A model generated the notes under the pieces. The model did no database searches, had not been told where the DNA came from, and saw only the letters and a list, made by a program, of their open reading frames with translations. Positions 1-10,431 of a DNA stretch of 64,000 bases are shown here, piece by piece. Made by a program: the position numbers and the translations under genes. This stretch comes from Casuarina equisetifolia. Its lineage: Eukaryota; Streptophyta; Magnoliopsida; Fagales; Casuarinaceae. The stretch lies in the NCBI GenBank assembly GCA_028551475.1, contig CM052359.1, forward strand, positions 16,245,583 through 16,309,582, in the 5' to 3' direction. The number at the start of each line of letters is the position of its first letter. Position 1 is the first letter of the stretch.

Positions 1-1141
1 TGCCTTGTTTGTGTAGCACAAGGAGGCATGGAGAAAAATATGAACAAGGAGAACCTGATGCATATTATGTGGCAAAATCATATATTAAAATCAAGAGAGT
101 TAAGATAGGCTTGGGCTTTGGATGATTATTATTAGATTTTTTATTGTTGTTGGGTTTTCTAAATAAATAGAAAGCCCAATCATGTTAGGAATTCTAATCC
201 CAATTAATTTAGGAGTTCAAAACCTAATTTTTTTAGGTATCTAAAACCGATTTCTACTGGGATGAGGTGTAAACCCAAAACTCTATTTAAAAGAAGAGAA
301 TAAGCGAAAAAGAAAGGAGAAAATTGAGCACAACTCAAGAGAAAGGCCAAGAATTCAAGGTTTTCTTGAAGATAAGACAAAAAGGGAGATAGACTTCTTG
401 TTTTTGGATTTAAGATGCCTTTTTTATTTCCTATTATTGTTCTTTCTAATTATTTCTTTATGCTTTAGTTTACTTTTGTTAAAGTTATAATGTAACCTAA
501 TTATGATGGTATGAATCTTATGATTGTTATGTGTTGCAAGATATTTTGTTTATATGAAGTTGCATATTACTATGTTTAATGCTTTTAAGTAATTAGCTAC
601 CACTTAAATGATCTGATTTACATGTTTGAGATTGACAGGAGATGATATGCAATTGCTTTTTGTAACATGTAACCATAAATTAAATATGGATAGACATATA
701 CCATATTGTTTGTGTGGCTTTCGGTGTAAACTGGAAATGTTCATAGATCCTAATGCATTTGGTTTATTTTAATTCACATATAGAAATATAGTGAATTAAT
801 GAACTAAGTAGGTTTACTATACCTAGACATAGGATAGTAAATAAATTAGGAAGTTCTGCCATCACATAGATATTATCCCTCTTACAAGCATAAATAATCA
901 ATATTAATACCTCATAGTTATGGTGAAATCATATGCTCTAACATATTTTATGTATTTAGTTTTCCTAAATTTACTTAGTTAATTCATCATTTATCATTTG
1001 GATTTGTTAGATAAATTCTAAAAGTTATTTACCATTAGTAATTAGTTGGTCTAGTAATCACCAATTTTTGTGGGACGATATCTTTCTTATCATCATATTA
1101 TTCATTTGAAATGTTCACTTGCATCTAAAATTCACCGAACA
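1..1141 (+). mobile_element. Athila-like LTR, 3' part
   Basis: This stretch matches, with scattered substitutions, the LTRs at 47813-49062 and 52668-53936 and the solo LTR at 26100-27046. The window opens about 100 bp inside the LTR, in the part reading gtagcacaaggaggc. The LTR ends with ttcaccgaaca at 1141, the family's terminal CA. Its internal partner, if any, would lie left of the window, so whether it is a solo LTR or part of an element cannot be told. No coding capacity is expected or seen. The family is identified from the complete copy downstream. Confidence 0.85.
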
Positions 1142-1330
1142 GTTAGATCGAGCTACACTAATTTTTTGGATCGAGCTACACTGGCCCAAGCTAGACTGAT
1201 CTATTGGATCGAGCTGCACTAATTTGCTAGACTAAGTTGCATTAGCCCAAGCTGCATTGATATGTTAGACCAAGCTGCACTAGCTTGAGTTGCACTGATC
1301 TGTTGGACCGAGTTGCACTTGCCCGAGCCT
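1142..1330 (+). repeat. Minisatellite inside copia LTR
   Basis: Imperfect units of about 19 and 38 bp repeat here, built on gatcgagctgcact followed by aatctgttg or ggcccaagctgcact. About five to six units are visible with many substitutions. Other long copia LTRs in the window carry different minisatellites at a similar place. Confidence 0.7.
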
Positions 1331-2477
1331 ATTTGTTGAGGAAAAGCAAAACATTGCTATTTCACTTAATGTTACAAGCAAAAGGCTCTTAATCGAGCAA
1401 AAAAACCAAAAAGCCCTAGCTTCACTTGCCAACTCACTCTCTCTCTCTCTTGTCTCTCTTTGTCATCAATGCTCTAACGAGAAGGATGTTAAGGTGATTG
1501 ATCTATTAGAACAAGTATTTCTTGCATTAATCACCTTCTCTACTATTGCATGATGGAAATCAAATCAAATATTAACGGGAAGATCTCAACAAGTAATTCA
1601 AGTTTGAACTGAAACCCTAGAATGCTTGAAGTTGTTAAATCTTCTATAAAAAGGTGTTCTTTGAGAGTCTTTGAAGCTTTTTCATACATCACATTTGAGA
1701 AGAATCGAATACATATTCAAATCCTACAAAAGATCTCAATACCGACTGTTTTCTTCATCAAGTTGTTAGGCTACTTTGTATCTTCGGTGATATTCCTTCA
1801 AATTAATATTCTTATGAATATTCATTATTAGATTAAGTTGTTTATGTGTTGATTGATCCTTGGTTATTATAGGCACATAGACTTCTTTGTAAATCCAAAA
1901 CCCTAACTCTCTAAAAATTAGGGGTTTCGTGATTAAAGCTTGAATTGAGTTTGTATATCTTCAATTAGCTATCTGTGAAACATTATTCCTCACTTACAAT
2001 ATACATTTGAAGATTTACTTGAGATACAAAGGTTGGTTCAACCTAAACCTTGTAACCATGGATAAATTGACTCCTTGTTGAGGAGTTATGAAGTATAGGA
2101 AAGGATTTCTCTTAGCTTGTAGTAAAGGAGACTTTAATCAGTTGGATTGAAAGAGAAAAGCATGGACGTAAGGCTCAAGGATTAAGTGCCGAACCACCAT
2201 GGTAAATCTAGTGTTTTTCTTCCCTTTACTTTTTGGATTTAACTTGCTGAATGTTGATATCTTTCCAGCCATTGACTTGTTATTAATGTACTGTCGTACC
2301 CATGAGATAGTCTTGTTGTCTTGTAACATATTTGTATGATATTTGCTTGCTGTTTTCTTACTATATCTATGTGAAATTGTATGAATTGCTAAAATCATCT
2401 TAGACAACAAAAATTGTACTTAGCTCTTAATTTAACCAATTCAACCCCCCTTTCTTGTCAAGTCATAAAACCTAACA
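1142..2477 (+). mobile_element. Sirevirus-like copia LTR, 3' part
   Basis: The right end has the layout of the long copia LTRs found elsewhere in the window: an accaccatgg block near 2196, then ttcaaccccccttt and a terminal cctaaca at 2477. These correspond to the block before the primer site of the element whose LTR ends at 62626. Phrases around 1900-2000 (aaaccctaa, ggggtttcgtgattaaagc, ttcaattagct) also recur in the other LTRs. The left part is a minisatellite. The LTR start is not visible and may lie left of the Athila-like LTR, which could be inserted in it. The following sequence shows no clear primer site, so a solo or truncated LTR is likely. Confidence 0.65.
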
Positions 2478-2529
2478 ATATTGTGATAATATTTCTACAT
2501 TATAACTCACCGATAAGCCTTCTCTCCAT

Positions 2530-2700
2530 AGCCAAGAAAAATACTTGGAAATAGATTTTCATTATATCCATGAAAAGGTTGCCATACAAACACTCATCTC
2601 CAAATACATAGCCTTTTCCTATTAGCTTGTAGACATCCTAGTCAAGCCACTATCAAAACATAATTCATAGGATTTCATTCCAAACTTAGTGTCATCAGTC
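2530..2700 (+). pseudogene. Copia RNase H C-terminal fragment
   Basis: The reading frame from 2530 gives EKYLEIDFHYIHEKVA, then LVDILVKPLS, which is the conserved end of Ty1/copia RNase H (the IDxHxxREK and QLADxxTKPL motifs). A TAG interrupts it before LVDIL and another follows. No reverse transcriptase is found upstream, because the long LTR at 1142-2477 sits there instead. The following 2920-3060 is AT-rich and could be remains of its 3' LTR, but I cannot define ends. Confidence 0.65.
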
Positions 2701-4268
2701 CCTTTCATTTGATATGGGATTTTAAACAATCCATCTTGAAGCCCCAAGATGGCAACCTAACACCTTCCTTGAAGCCTACCACATCTATGCAATCAACACC
2801 ATTAACAACATAATTGAAATCCTAAACTAACAAGAAAATGCTACTATGACTTCCATTCACAATCTATTTCAAAAAATCTCTTTAAGTAGTTAGGTCATTA
2901 AGAAGCTATTTCCTTTTATGTGATGTGTAGAATATCTTAACTGAAATTGTTAACTAGAATTTATAGGTTTATAAATATAGGTTGAAGGTTTTTTTTACTT
3001 TACACATTAAGTTACTTTACATTCTTTCAATCATAATGAAAACTAAAGCAATTTTCCTTGCAAATGTCTGAGCCTTCTTTTCTTCTATCCCAACCATAAA
3101 GTAAATGAAGATAGTGCATGCAACAAGTAAGAAAAGCAAGTGGATATATTCCTAAATGTATAAAAAGGATGAAGCAAATCAAATATAACTTGGCATGGGT
3201 AAAAGGGAAGCTGAAATTTTAGTGGCCTTTAGGAATATCAAGATGTGAGTAACCAATATTGGATTGAACCAATGGAACTAAGATCACTTTAGATATAAAG
3301 TTAGATTAGGTCTAACTTAATAGGGATTAGTGTTCTATTTTAAAAACTAGAAATAAAGGACAAAGAAAAATTGCAAAGGAGCTGAATCCAAATTTTACTA
3401 AGGAAGGAAGTATTGGAAACTCTTTGAACTAATGTTTTATTTGGATTGAAAGAAAAAACAATCCTAAAAAAAAAAAAACAAAATACAGGTTTTAGCAGCT
3501 TAAAATTTACTTAGTCTTATTAGACTATTTAAGCACAAGTTTAAAACAACTTCTACAAATCAACTAAGGCTTAATCATCACAAAAGATTAAGTCTTAATC
3601 TAAATGCAGAGCAAGTACATTAATCACTTCTCTTAAGCTTTGACATTTTAGTATCTATTAATAGGAAGGTCACAAATGCAATGCATTACTGAAATTGACA
3701 TTTAGTTTTCTTGATTGTATTTGTCTTTTCTAATTATATTTGTATTATTAATTTCTTTGTACAACCGACTATCATAACTTATTATCATAATGGAATTAAC
3801 ACAATTGAGTTTGCTCATATTATTGGTTTCTTTCATTTTTTCCCCCTTCCTTTTTATCAGGTTTTGTGTTGTGATATCAAAACAAGGTTTCCTTTTTTAA
3901 GAAAATTGCTTCAACAACTATTTAGTCATCAACAAGATTGAAATGTGAATTCAAAACTTTACCCCTTTGTTTTTCAAACTATGAATCAATATTACCTTTC
4001 CACCTTCATATAGTTACCTAAATTACCAAAATACCTAAATAGTACCCAAAAATACCTCCAAACAATAACCTAATTATTAAAATTACCTCGAAACCCTATT
4101 GACCAACATTTAATTTCCTTGAACTTTCACCATTGCTATTGTTTTTAACCATCACTCCATCTTATAACAACATATTTTCATGCGAAAAGCTTGGCATAAA
4201 AGAGGACCATCATGTAGGCGAATTGCATCCTTTGGTAGGACTACTCTTGGACTATTTCCTAAGCCTAA
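2701..4268. other. No gene recognised; possible LTR remnant
   Basis: This stretch is AT-rich and has stops in all frames. The only longer reading frame (3711-3941) gives a Phe/Ile-rich peptide with no recognisable motif. Position 2920-3060 may be an eroded copia 3' LTR following the RNase H fragment. Nothing else is supportable. Confidence 0.4.
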
Positions 4269-4806
4269 AATGGGATGAATTTTATCCATGAGATTGCAGT
4301 ACCTAGGCTAGCTAGTGATGGCATGGCTTTCTTAGTGGTTGGGTGTTTTTCAAGTGGGGGGCTTTCTTAACAATTAGGTGTTTGTTAGATGTAGCTTGCT
4401 AATCCATCTTTTGCTAGGTAAGAGCATGACCTAATTGGATCAAGCAAGTGTTATGATTAAAGAATAATAGAATAGGTCAAGATAAGATATGCTTCCAAAA
4501 AGATAAAGATAGGATAAGTATTCTAAAGGGAGATATGATAAGGGTGCATAATGGGATGAATTTTACCCATGGGATTGCATTTCCTAGGTTGAAGGCGTTG
4601 GCATGGCTTTCTTAATGATCGAGTGTTCTTTAGCTGGAGGCTTTCTCAACTAGGTGTTCTTCAAAAGTAGCTTTTTGGCTAGTTTTTTGGTAAGTAAGAG
4701 AACAACCCAATCGGGTCAAATAGGTGTCATGATGTAAGAACAATAGAAAAGGTCAAGATAAGTTATGGCTTCAAAAAAGATAAAGATATGGTAAATATTC
4801 AAACGG
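4269..4806 (+). repeat. Two-copy tandem repeat, about 280 bp period
   Basis: Copy 1 (4269-4530) and copy 2 (4550-4806) share the same order of phrases: aatgggatgaatttta, ggcatggctttctta, ttgggtgttttt or tcgagtgttctt, ggtcaagataag and aaaaagataaagata. They differ at many positions and small gaps, so the duplication is old. No coding sequence is conserved. The repeat ends just before a gypsy gag fragment and could be part of that element's leader or LTR. Confidence 0.75.
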
Positions 4807-4891
4807 TCAAAGGAGAAAGCTCCAACAATCGAATGGGAGACGGTGGAGGAACCACATCATGCACCACTTCTAGAAACAGCCGACCCAGGAA

Positions 4892-5059
4892 ATGAAGCTC
4901 GAGTTCCCAAGATTTAAAGGCGGCACATATCCCACAAACTGGATTTGCCATGTGAACCAGTTTTTTTATTTCCATTCCATAGTGAAAGAGGACAAATTTT
5001 TTAGTCTATTTTCAATAAGATCAATTTATGTGAGGCTTATATTAATGAACATTAAGTAA
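4892..5059 (+). pseudogene. Gypsy gag N-terminal fragment
   Basis: A 55-codon frame from ATG 4892 begins KLEFPRFKGG, then NWICHVNQFFYFHSI, which matches the start of the retrotransposon gag domain of plant Ty3/gypsy elements (LPxFxGxDPxxWIxRxEQFFxFH). The similarity stops after about 35 residues and the frame closes at TAA. There is no protease or reverse transcriptase downstream, so this is a truncated relic. Confidence 0.6.
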
Positions 5060-6365
5060 TTCTCCCATTAAAATATATTAATGTAATTGTCAATTAGTCT
5101 AATTAAGTAACATACATGTTTTTATTATACCTTAAGTATGGAGATATTAGTGTGAGCTAGTACTTATTTAATAGGACTATTATTAATTAGACATATTTGT
5201 ATAGCATATAAGTAGTATGCCCAAGTCCCCTCCTTAGCTATCATTTATACACATGTAAATCATATTGAGATACAATGGAAATTCGGTTATAAGTCTTAAA
5301 AGATTTAAGCTTGAGGTAAGTATACTGGGCCATGAGGGCAAAATAAGGTAGCACAAACAAATTTCTTTAAAGATCTTGAAGATTCTTTTGATTTCTCATA
5401 ACTGTACTGGAACCTCTTTGCTCTTGAAGCTCATTTTCTGTTCCTTAAAATAGAAGCTCCAATAGTCTCATTTAGAACGATCGTCTAACATATTGTTGTA
5501 GGCAAAATGGTCAAATGACAAAATAGTCAAATATAACACTATGTTTTCGTTTTGCCTCTTCTTTCTCTCTTTCTTTCTTACTTTCTCTGTGTGTGATTTC
5601 ACTCCTTATCTTCCTTCTTTCTTTTTCACCCTAGGCAGCACAAATAGTGTTTTGGCTTTTTCATTAAAGCAAGAGTAGGTTGGGCTATTTTCATCACACA
5701 AGCCTCTTCCATGCATGGGCCCTTCCTCTTCCTTGCAAGCCAGCCCTTAATCTCGCATGGACCTTTTCCTTTTTCAGCTCATTTTTTGGTCTCATTAAAT
5801 CTGGACAACAAGATTAAAACCCCATCAAAGTACATGGTCCGTTGAAATAAATGCATAGGCCATAAATCATAAAATTCCCAACCAATATTATTTCCATGAG
5901 CAATCAAATAATATTCCCATAAGAAAGATCAAGTTCCACCATAACGAATATCGCTTAAAGTGAGTATTAGGTCATGGAAATAATAGCTTCACTAATAAGT
6001 ACAATATTAGCATGGTTCCATGAAGAAATTAAATCAACAAATATTATGTTATTGAATTATCATAAAAAATTATTAATTCACATAGCTCAATAGCTTTAAC
6101 TTGTTCGAATCGGGTTTGAATTGGGTTAGACTAGCAGAGTCAATCTTCTAAAGGCACGTTAAGGTGCATGAAAGGTCTTTTAGGCCCAAAATTTGATCCT
6201 TATTCTCATTTGGAGAATTTGCAGGCCTCTAGGTTAATTTTGAAATTTTAAAGCATCCTAAAGTCATAATATTGATGTTATTGAATGGGTATAAATTTCA
6301 TGCTTGTACCAAATATGTAAAAATTACATGCTTGCACCAAATATGTAAAAATTAATTTCTACTTC
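5060..6365. other. No gene recognised
   Basis: AT-rich sequence without a supportable frame. A CT-rich tract lies at about 5550-5635. Near 6287-6350 the phrase gcttgtaccaaatatgtaaaaatta is repeated twice in tandem. It lies upstream of a copia RNase H relic and is probably more decayed element sequence, but I cannot assign it. Confidence 0.35.
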
Positions 6366-6521
6366 ATTCAAGAGCACCTGGCTTATGGTTAACTATATTT
6401 CTAGTTTATTTCCTTTGTTGACCAGTTAGGAAACATCTTTACCAAAAGTCTTTCCCTTGCCCAATTTTAACTCTTGTGTTTCAATCTTATGATTTATGCT
6501 ACCCATTTAGTTGGCAAGGGA
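6366..6521 (+). pseudogene. Copia RNase H end and polypurine tract
   Basis: One frame reads FISFVDQLGNIFTKSLSLAQF, corresponding to the Ty1/copia RNase H tail (FVxTxxQLADIFTKxL). It is followed by ggcaaggga at 6513-6521, a plausible polypurine tract directly before the LTR that starts at 6522. Upstream pol is missing or unreadable. Confidence 0.6.
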
Positions 6522-6750
6522 TGTTAACAAATGAGAAGTCTTCAATCAATGCTATGTCAGCAATTGTGTCAATGTGGCTTTGCCACATTAATCCTTTCTA
6601 TGTAAATCAATTGTAATTAGGTTAGGATTTTGATTTTGATTCTGATTAAGTTAGAATTTTGATTCATACTATCATAAATTATATATATGTTAATCGAATT
6701 TCACTCATATCATATACACAATAAACTCATAATTATATAAAATTTCAGCA
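6522..6750 (+). mobile_element. Short copia 3' LTR
   Basis: The segment starts TGTTAACAAATG right after the polypurine tract and ends TTTCAGCA, giving a 229-bp unit bounded by TG and CA. Position, size and the preceding RNase H tail fit the 3' LTR of a small Ty1/copia element. No second copy is present to confirm the ends. Confidence 0.55.
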
Positions 6751-7777
6751 ATTGCTATGGTTCTTGATCAATTTTCTAAAATTTTTAACATTTAAACCAT
6801 AGCTGGGTAGCATTTTCTTCCACTTGCATTTTCCACCATTTGGATTTGTAAAGAACTTATCAGCTCTTTAGAAAAAGTTTCCTTAAACAGATGAAAAGTA
6901 AGGTTTCACAATTTTGGGCAAAACCTTGTTTTAGGCTCTTCAATTGATTATATCAGACAACTCTGAAGTGTAAGACTTCCCTTCGCGGTTTGTCAAAGGA
7001 GTGATTCTCTCGTATCCAAGTAAGAAATGGCAATGTTCTATAAATGAACACACGTAGTGAAATTGTTTCTTTAAATAAAATCGCATTATTAAGTAGCATT
7101 TTTACCTGAAAAGATATGCATCAAACGACAGCAATTTTTTCTTGGGTAAAAGCTCAGCTATAAGTGCTAGCTGTAGTGTCTTTACCCGACACATTAGCTC
7201 AAAAATCACATGTTTATAAGGCAAACACACTTGAGTCCATTTGGTGAAAACAACGTAAAATCATTCAACTTACTTCCGAAGTATATTTTCTATATATTCA
7301 TGTTTAAGCAAATATTAACTACGCATAGGTCAAGACGTTTTTGCTACATATATAACCCAATATCATTCATCATAGTATAGAGTACATAACGACTATTTTT
7401 AGCTCATTGTCACAAATAAATTTTCTACATCAAGTTACGTAATGCTTATCACATAGCAATAAAAATAGGCTGTCGGAATTTTATTTTTTATGATAACAAG
7501 CATTTTGCTTAAAACCCTAAAATTAAGTGCATAATTTCCTTTATGTATTATGCTAACTATTTGAATGATTAAAAGTCGCAATTACTTTGTCTACATTTGA
7601 TACCATTCTTTAGTGCAAGAATAATGTCATCGCCACAAGCATGTGCTCATATTCATTTAGGCGAATGTATGATGACAATATATTCGGTCCTAACATACTT
7701 TCGTACTATTATGTGCCTAATAGGGTAATATTATGACAAAAATTAAGTGCTGCAACAAGCTTCCAAATGATGCATTC
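6751..7777. other. No gene recognised
   Basis: AT-rich and without a long frame or retroelement motif. Its base composition and lack of repetition differ slightly from the elements around it, so it may be ordinary intergenic DNA. Confidence 0.35.
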
Positions 7778-8344
7778 TGTTGGGAATTGTATATCGTCTC
7801 ACACTAGAAGGAGGGAGCTATAAGTTAGGCCTTGTATATGGTGGCCCCTTCCTACCTCCTAAGACATCTTTTGGGATAGATATTGGGGGCTTTTTAACAT
7901 GGTATCAATAGCTAGGTACCTCCTTTCATGGCCTACAGACTGTTATCACCTTTAGGCCTTCTCCACGAATAGATGGATTCATCTTGCATGGAAAAGGTGC
8001 ATGTTGGGAATTGTATATTGTCCCACACCGAAAGTAGAGAGCTATAACTTGGGCTTTATATATGGTGGCCCCCTACTACCTCCTGAGACATCTTTTGGGA
8101 TAGATATGGGGGCTTCTTAACATGGTATTGAGAGCTGAGTACCTGTTTCTGTGGCCTTCAAGATATTATCACCTTCAGGCCTTCTCCATGGACAAGTGGT
8201 TTCATCTTACACAGAAAAGGGGCATGTTTGGAATCATATGTCGTCCCACACTAGAAAGAGAGAGCTATAACTTGGCCTTATATATGGTGGCCCCCTTTTA
8301 CTTCTTGAGATGTCTTTTGGAATAAATATTAGGGCTTCTTAACA
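7778..8344 (+). mobile_element. Tandem TRIM: three LTRs, two internal regions
   Basis: Three related LTRs of about 120 bp (7778-7899, 8002-8122, 8225-8344) each start TGTTGGGAATTG or TGTTTGGAATCA and end in AACA. LTR1 and LTR2 are each followed at once by a Met-tRNA-type primer site (tggtatcaatagc at 7900, tggtattgagagc at 8123), an internal region of about 100 bp, and a purine-rich gaaaaggtgca or gaaaaggggca before the next LTR. This is the layout of a terminal-repeat retrotransposon in miniature, in the LTR-internal-LTR-internal-LTR form that unequal recombination produces. The flanks are cattc (7773-7777) and cattt (8345-8349), a one-mismatch target-site duplication. It is non-coding and non-autonomous. 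Confidence 0.85.
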
Positions 8345-8371
8345 CATTTCATTTTGAATGTGAAATAATGG

Positions 8372-8741
8372 TGCTAACGATTTATTGGTTTGGGCTTCAT
8401 TTATTTCTGGTTTAGGTTTTATACTTGCCTTGCAATCCTTTGGTTAAAGTTAGGTCAGCTTTAGCAAGCCCAATTTGGTTTTGTAAATAAAACACTTGTG
8501 TCTAGTGTCGTGTAATGGGAAAATTATCTTGTCTTGTCTTGTTAATTTTGAAAGTAAAAACATGGTTTAAGGTTCCTTTTTGAGCCCTAAATTACTTCCT
8601 TCATTGATCCAACTTCATAATCAGTAAGTGAAGACACCCCAATCCAAAATCTCAAGAAGATTTCATGCTCTTAGGTCCTATCACTAGATCTAGAGCCATT
8701 CTTCTTCAAGGTAAGTCTTCAATGGAGAACAAACCAAAACA
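8372..8741 (+). repeat. 5' LTR of the gypsy element
   Basis: This 370-bp LTR runs from TGCTAACGATTT to ACCAAAACA and aligns along its whole length with the LTR at 25194-25561. It is followed, after tt, by the primer site tggtattagagc. The start of the 5' LTR has changed more than that of the 3' copy. Confidence 0.85.
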
Positions 8742-8769
8742 TTTGGTATTAGAGCATGGCGATTAGCAT

Positions 8770-10420
8770 ATGAAGGTGAGGGTGATTACTATGGAGTTTG
8801 ACATTCATGAGATGAAGGACATTATGAAGGCCATTCTTATGAAGTTAGAGACAAGAGGAGGTTCTGCTAGTGTTCTTGCTAGTGGATCTATTGGCAAAGG
8901 CACCATCAATGGCAGAGACAACAAATCTAATGTCGAGCCAACCTGCCTAACTACCCCAATGGGTCATTTGACCCCACCAATGATGAGACCCAACATGGGT
9001 CTTGTGACCCTGACCCATATGGGTCTCATGACCACAACCCACAACACAAGTCTTATAATCGCAACCCATAGCAAGGGTCATGTAAGCTTGATCCCACACT
9101 TAGGCCTCATGACCCACACTAAAGGTCTCGAGATCCCACCTCGGCATCTCAAGATCCAATAGCTAGACACTAGATTGATGGCTTTGGCTCTAGCGAAGGG
9201 GGGATGAGTTCTTTAAAGACCCCTTTTTTGGGTCCTACAATGGGTTTCGTGGTGACAATTCTCATGGAGGCTATAAGGATAAGAGTGATAGCACCTTTTT
9301 AATGTGTATTATGTGCTTTGATTTCCCAAAGTTCATAGGAGAGGAAGATCCAATAGCTTGGACCTTTATGGCCATTGAATTTTATGAATATCATGGGTTA
9401 ACAGATCTTGAGTAGGTGAAAGCAGCTTCTTGGAATATTAGGGTTGGACATATGTTGGTCGCAAGCTTTCAAGTTAGAGTTGGAGCAAGTAAGGATGTTT
9501 TAACTTGGGAAAAGTTAAAGCATGGATTGCTACAATGATATAAGCCTAGCCATTCACAGATAGCTATATGTCACAAACTTAAGTCCTATCCCAACAGATC
9601 ATCTCGTTTACCTTTTCAATGTGGGAGAATAAAGTCCATTACATTTTCCCCTACCCAAATCCACATTGCCCTTGATATGGGTGGGGCTCCCTGCCTACCC
9701 CACACTAGGGGTTCACCCACTGCCCACCCTACATTAAAGGATAGTAGTCACAAGTGCCATTGGATGAGCCCACTACCTACCTCACATTAGGGGATAATAG
9801 TCACAAGCCCATTAGGGCGGATCATGGTTTGGCTTTGATACCACTTGTTACAGACTTGGGTTCCATTGCAAAAGGTCAAGCTTAATTAGGAGGAGTATGC
9901 AATTTCCTTATATTGCTAGATCATCCCGTTTACCTTTTTGATGTGGGAGAATGAAATCCATTACATATGGGTGAGTTTTCTAAGCTTATGCAAACTAGTA
10001 CCATGAACAAATATTATAATGATTTTATAAATTTGTTGATGCAATGTGGTCCATTATCTACCTATCAAGTTATTAATATGTTCATTAGTGGCCTTAAAGT
10101 GGGTATTTAAAATGATGTGGATGCTAAAGATCCCCAAACAGTTAATGACACTATGCATTATACAGTAATTTTTGAACAGTACAATAGTCAGTTAAGGTTA
10201 GGTACCCCATATCTAGTGTGATAAGTGGGTTTGGATTTTGGCCCCAATTGGGCAAGATTACCTACTAAAGGGTTTATTGTAGCAAAAACTAAGGAAAGAA
10301 GGAATAAGGGTTTTTGTTTTCATTGCAATGATAGGTACATTTTAGGCCACCAATGTAAGAAATGACTATTCTATTTAGAGGTAGTATGGCTAGATGAGTA
10401 GGGTATTAGGGATCATAAGC
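8770..10420 (+). pseudogene. Gypsy gag, interrupted
   Basis: The frame opening at 8770 reads 130 codons and includes a Thr/Met/His-rich repetitive stretch (about 8940-9150). The gag domain follows near 9323 (FPKFIGEEDPIAWTF and EFYEYHGLTD), with stops. The minus-strand TRIM cuts it at 9569-9965. The gag resumes with MGEFSKLMQTSTMNKYYNDF and ends in the zinc knuckle CFHCNDRYILGHQC near 10318-10359, spaced as in plant chromoviruses. The product would coat the element RNA and pack it into particles. Several stops are TAG where Trp or Gln is expected. Confidence 0.8.
9569..9965 (-). mobile_element. TRIM in reverse orientation
   Basis: Two terminal repeats bound a non-coding core: 9569-9643 (tgtcacaaacttaag to ccattaca, with an internal gap of about 45 bp) and 9846-9965 (tgttacagacttggg to ccattaca). 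Next to the right repeat, ggctttgatacca (9831-9843) is the reverse complement of a Met-tRNA-type primer site, so the element points leftward. The core has two imperfect units built on cccac..ctacattagggatagtagtcacaa. It lies inside the gypsy gag, so it is younger than that element. The target-site duplication cannot be read cleanly (ctata versus tatgg). Confidence 0.8.
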
Positions 10421-10431
10421 AAGAGGACGCA

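Noticed and set aside
8122-8325. 67-codon frame
   Set aside because: It spans TRIM LTR and internal sequence; the terminal repeat and primer-site structure explains it.
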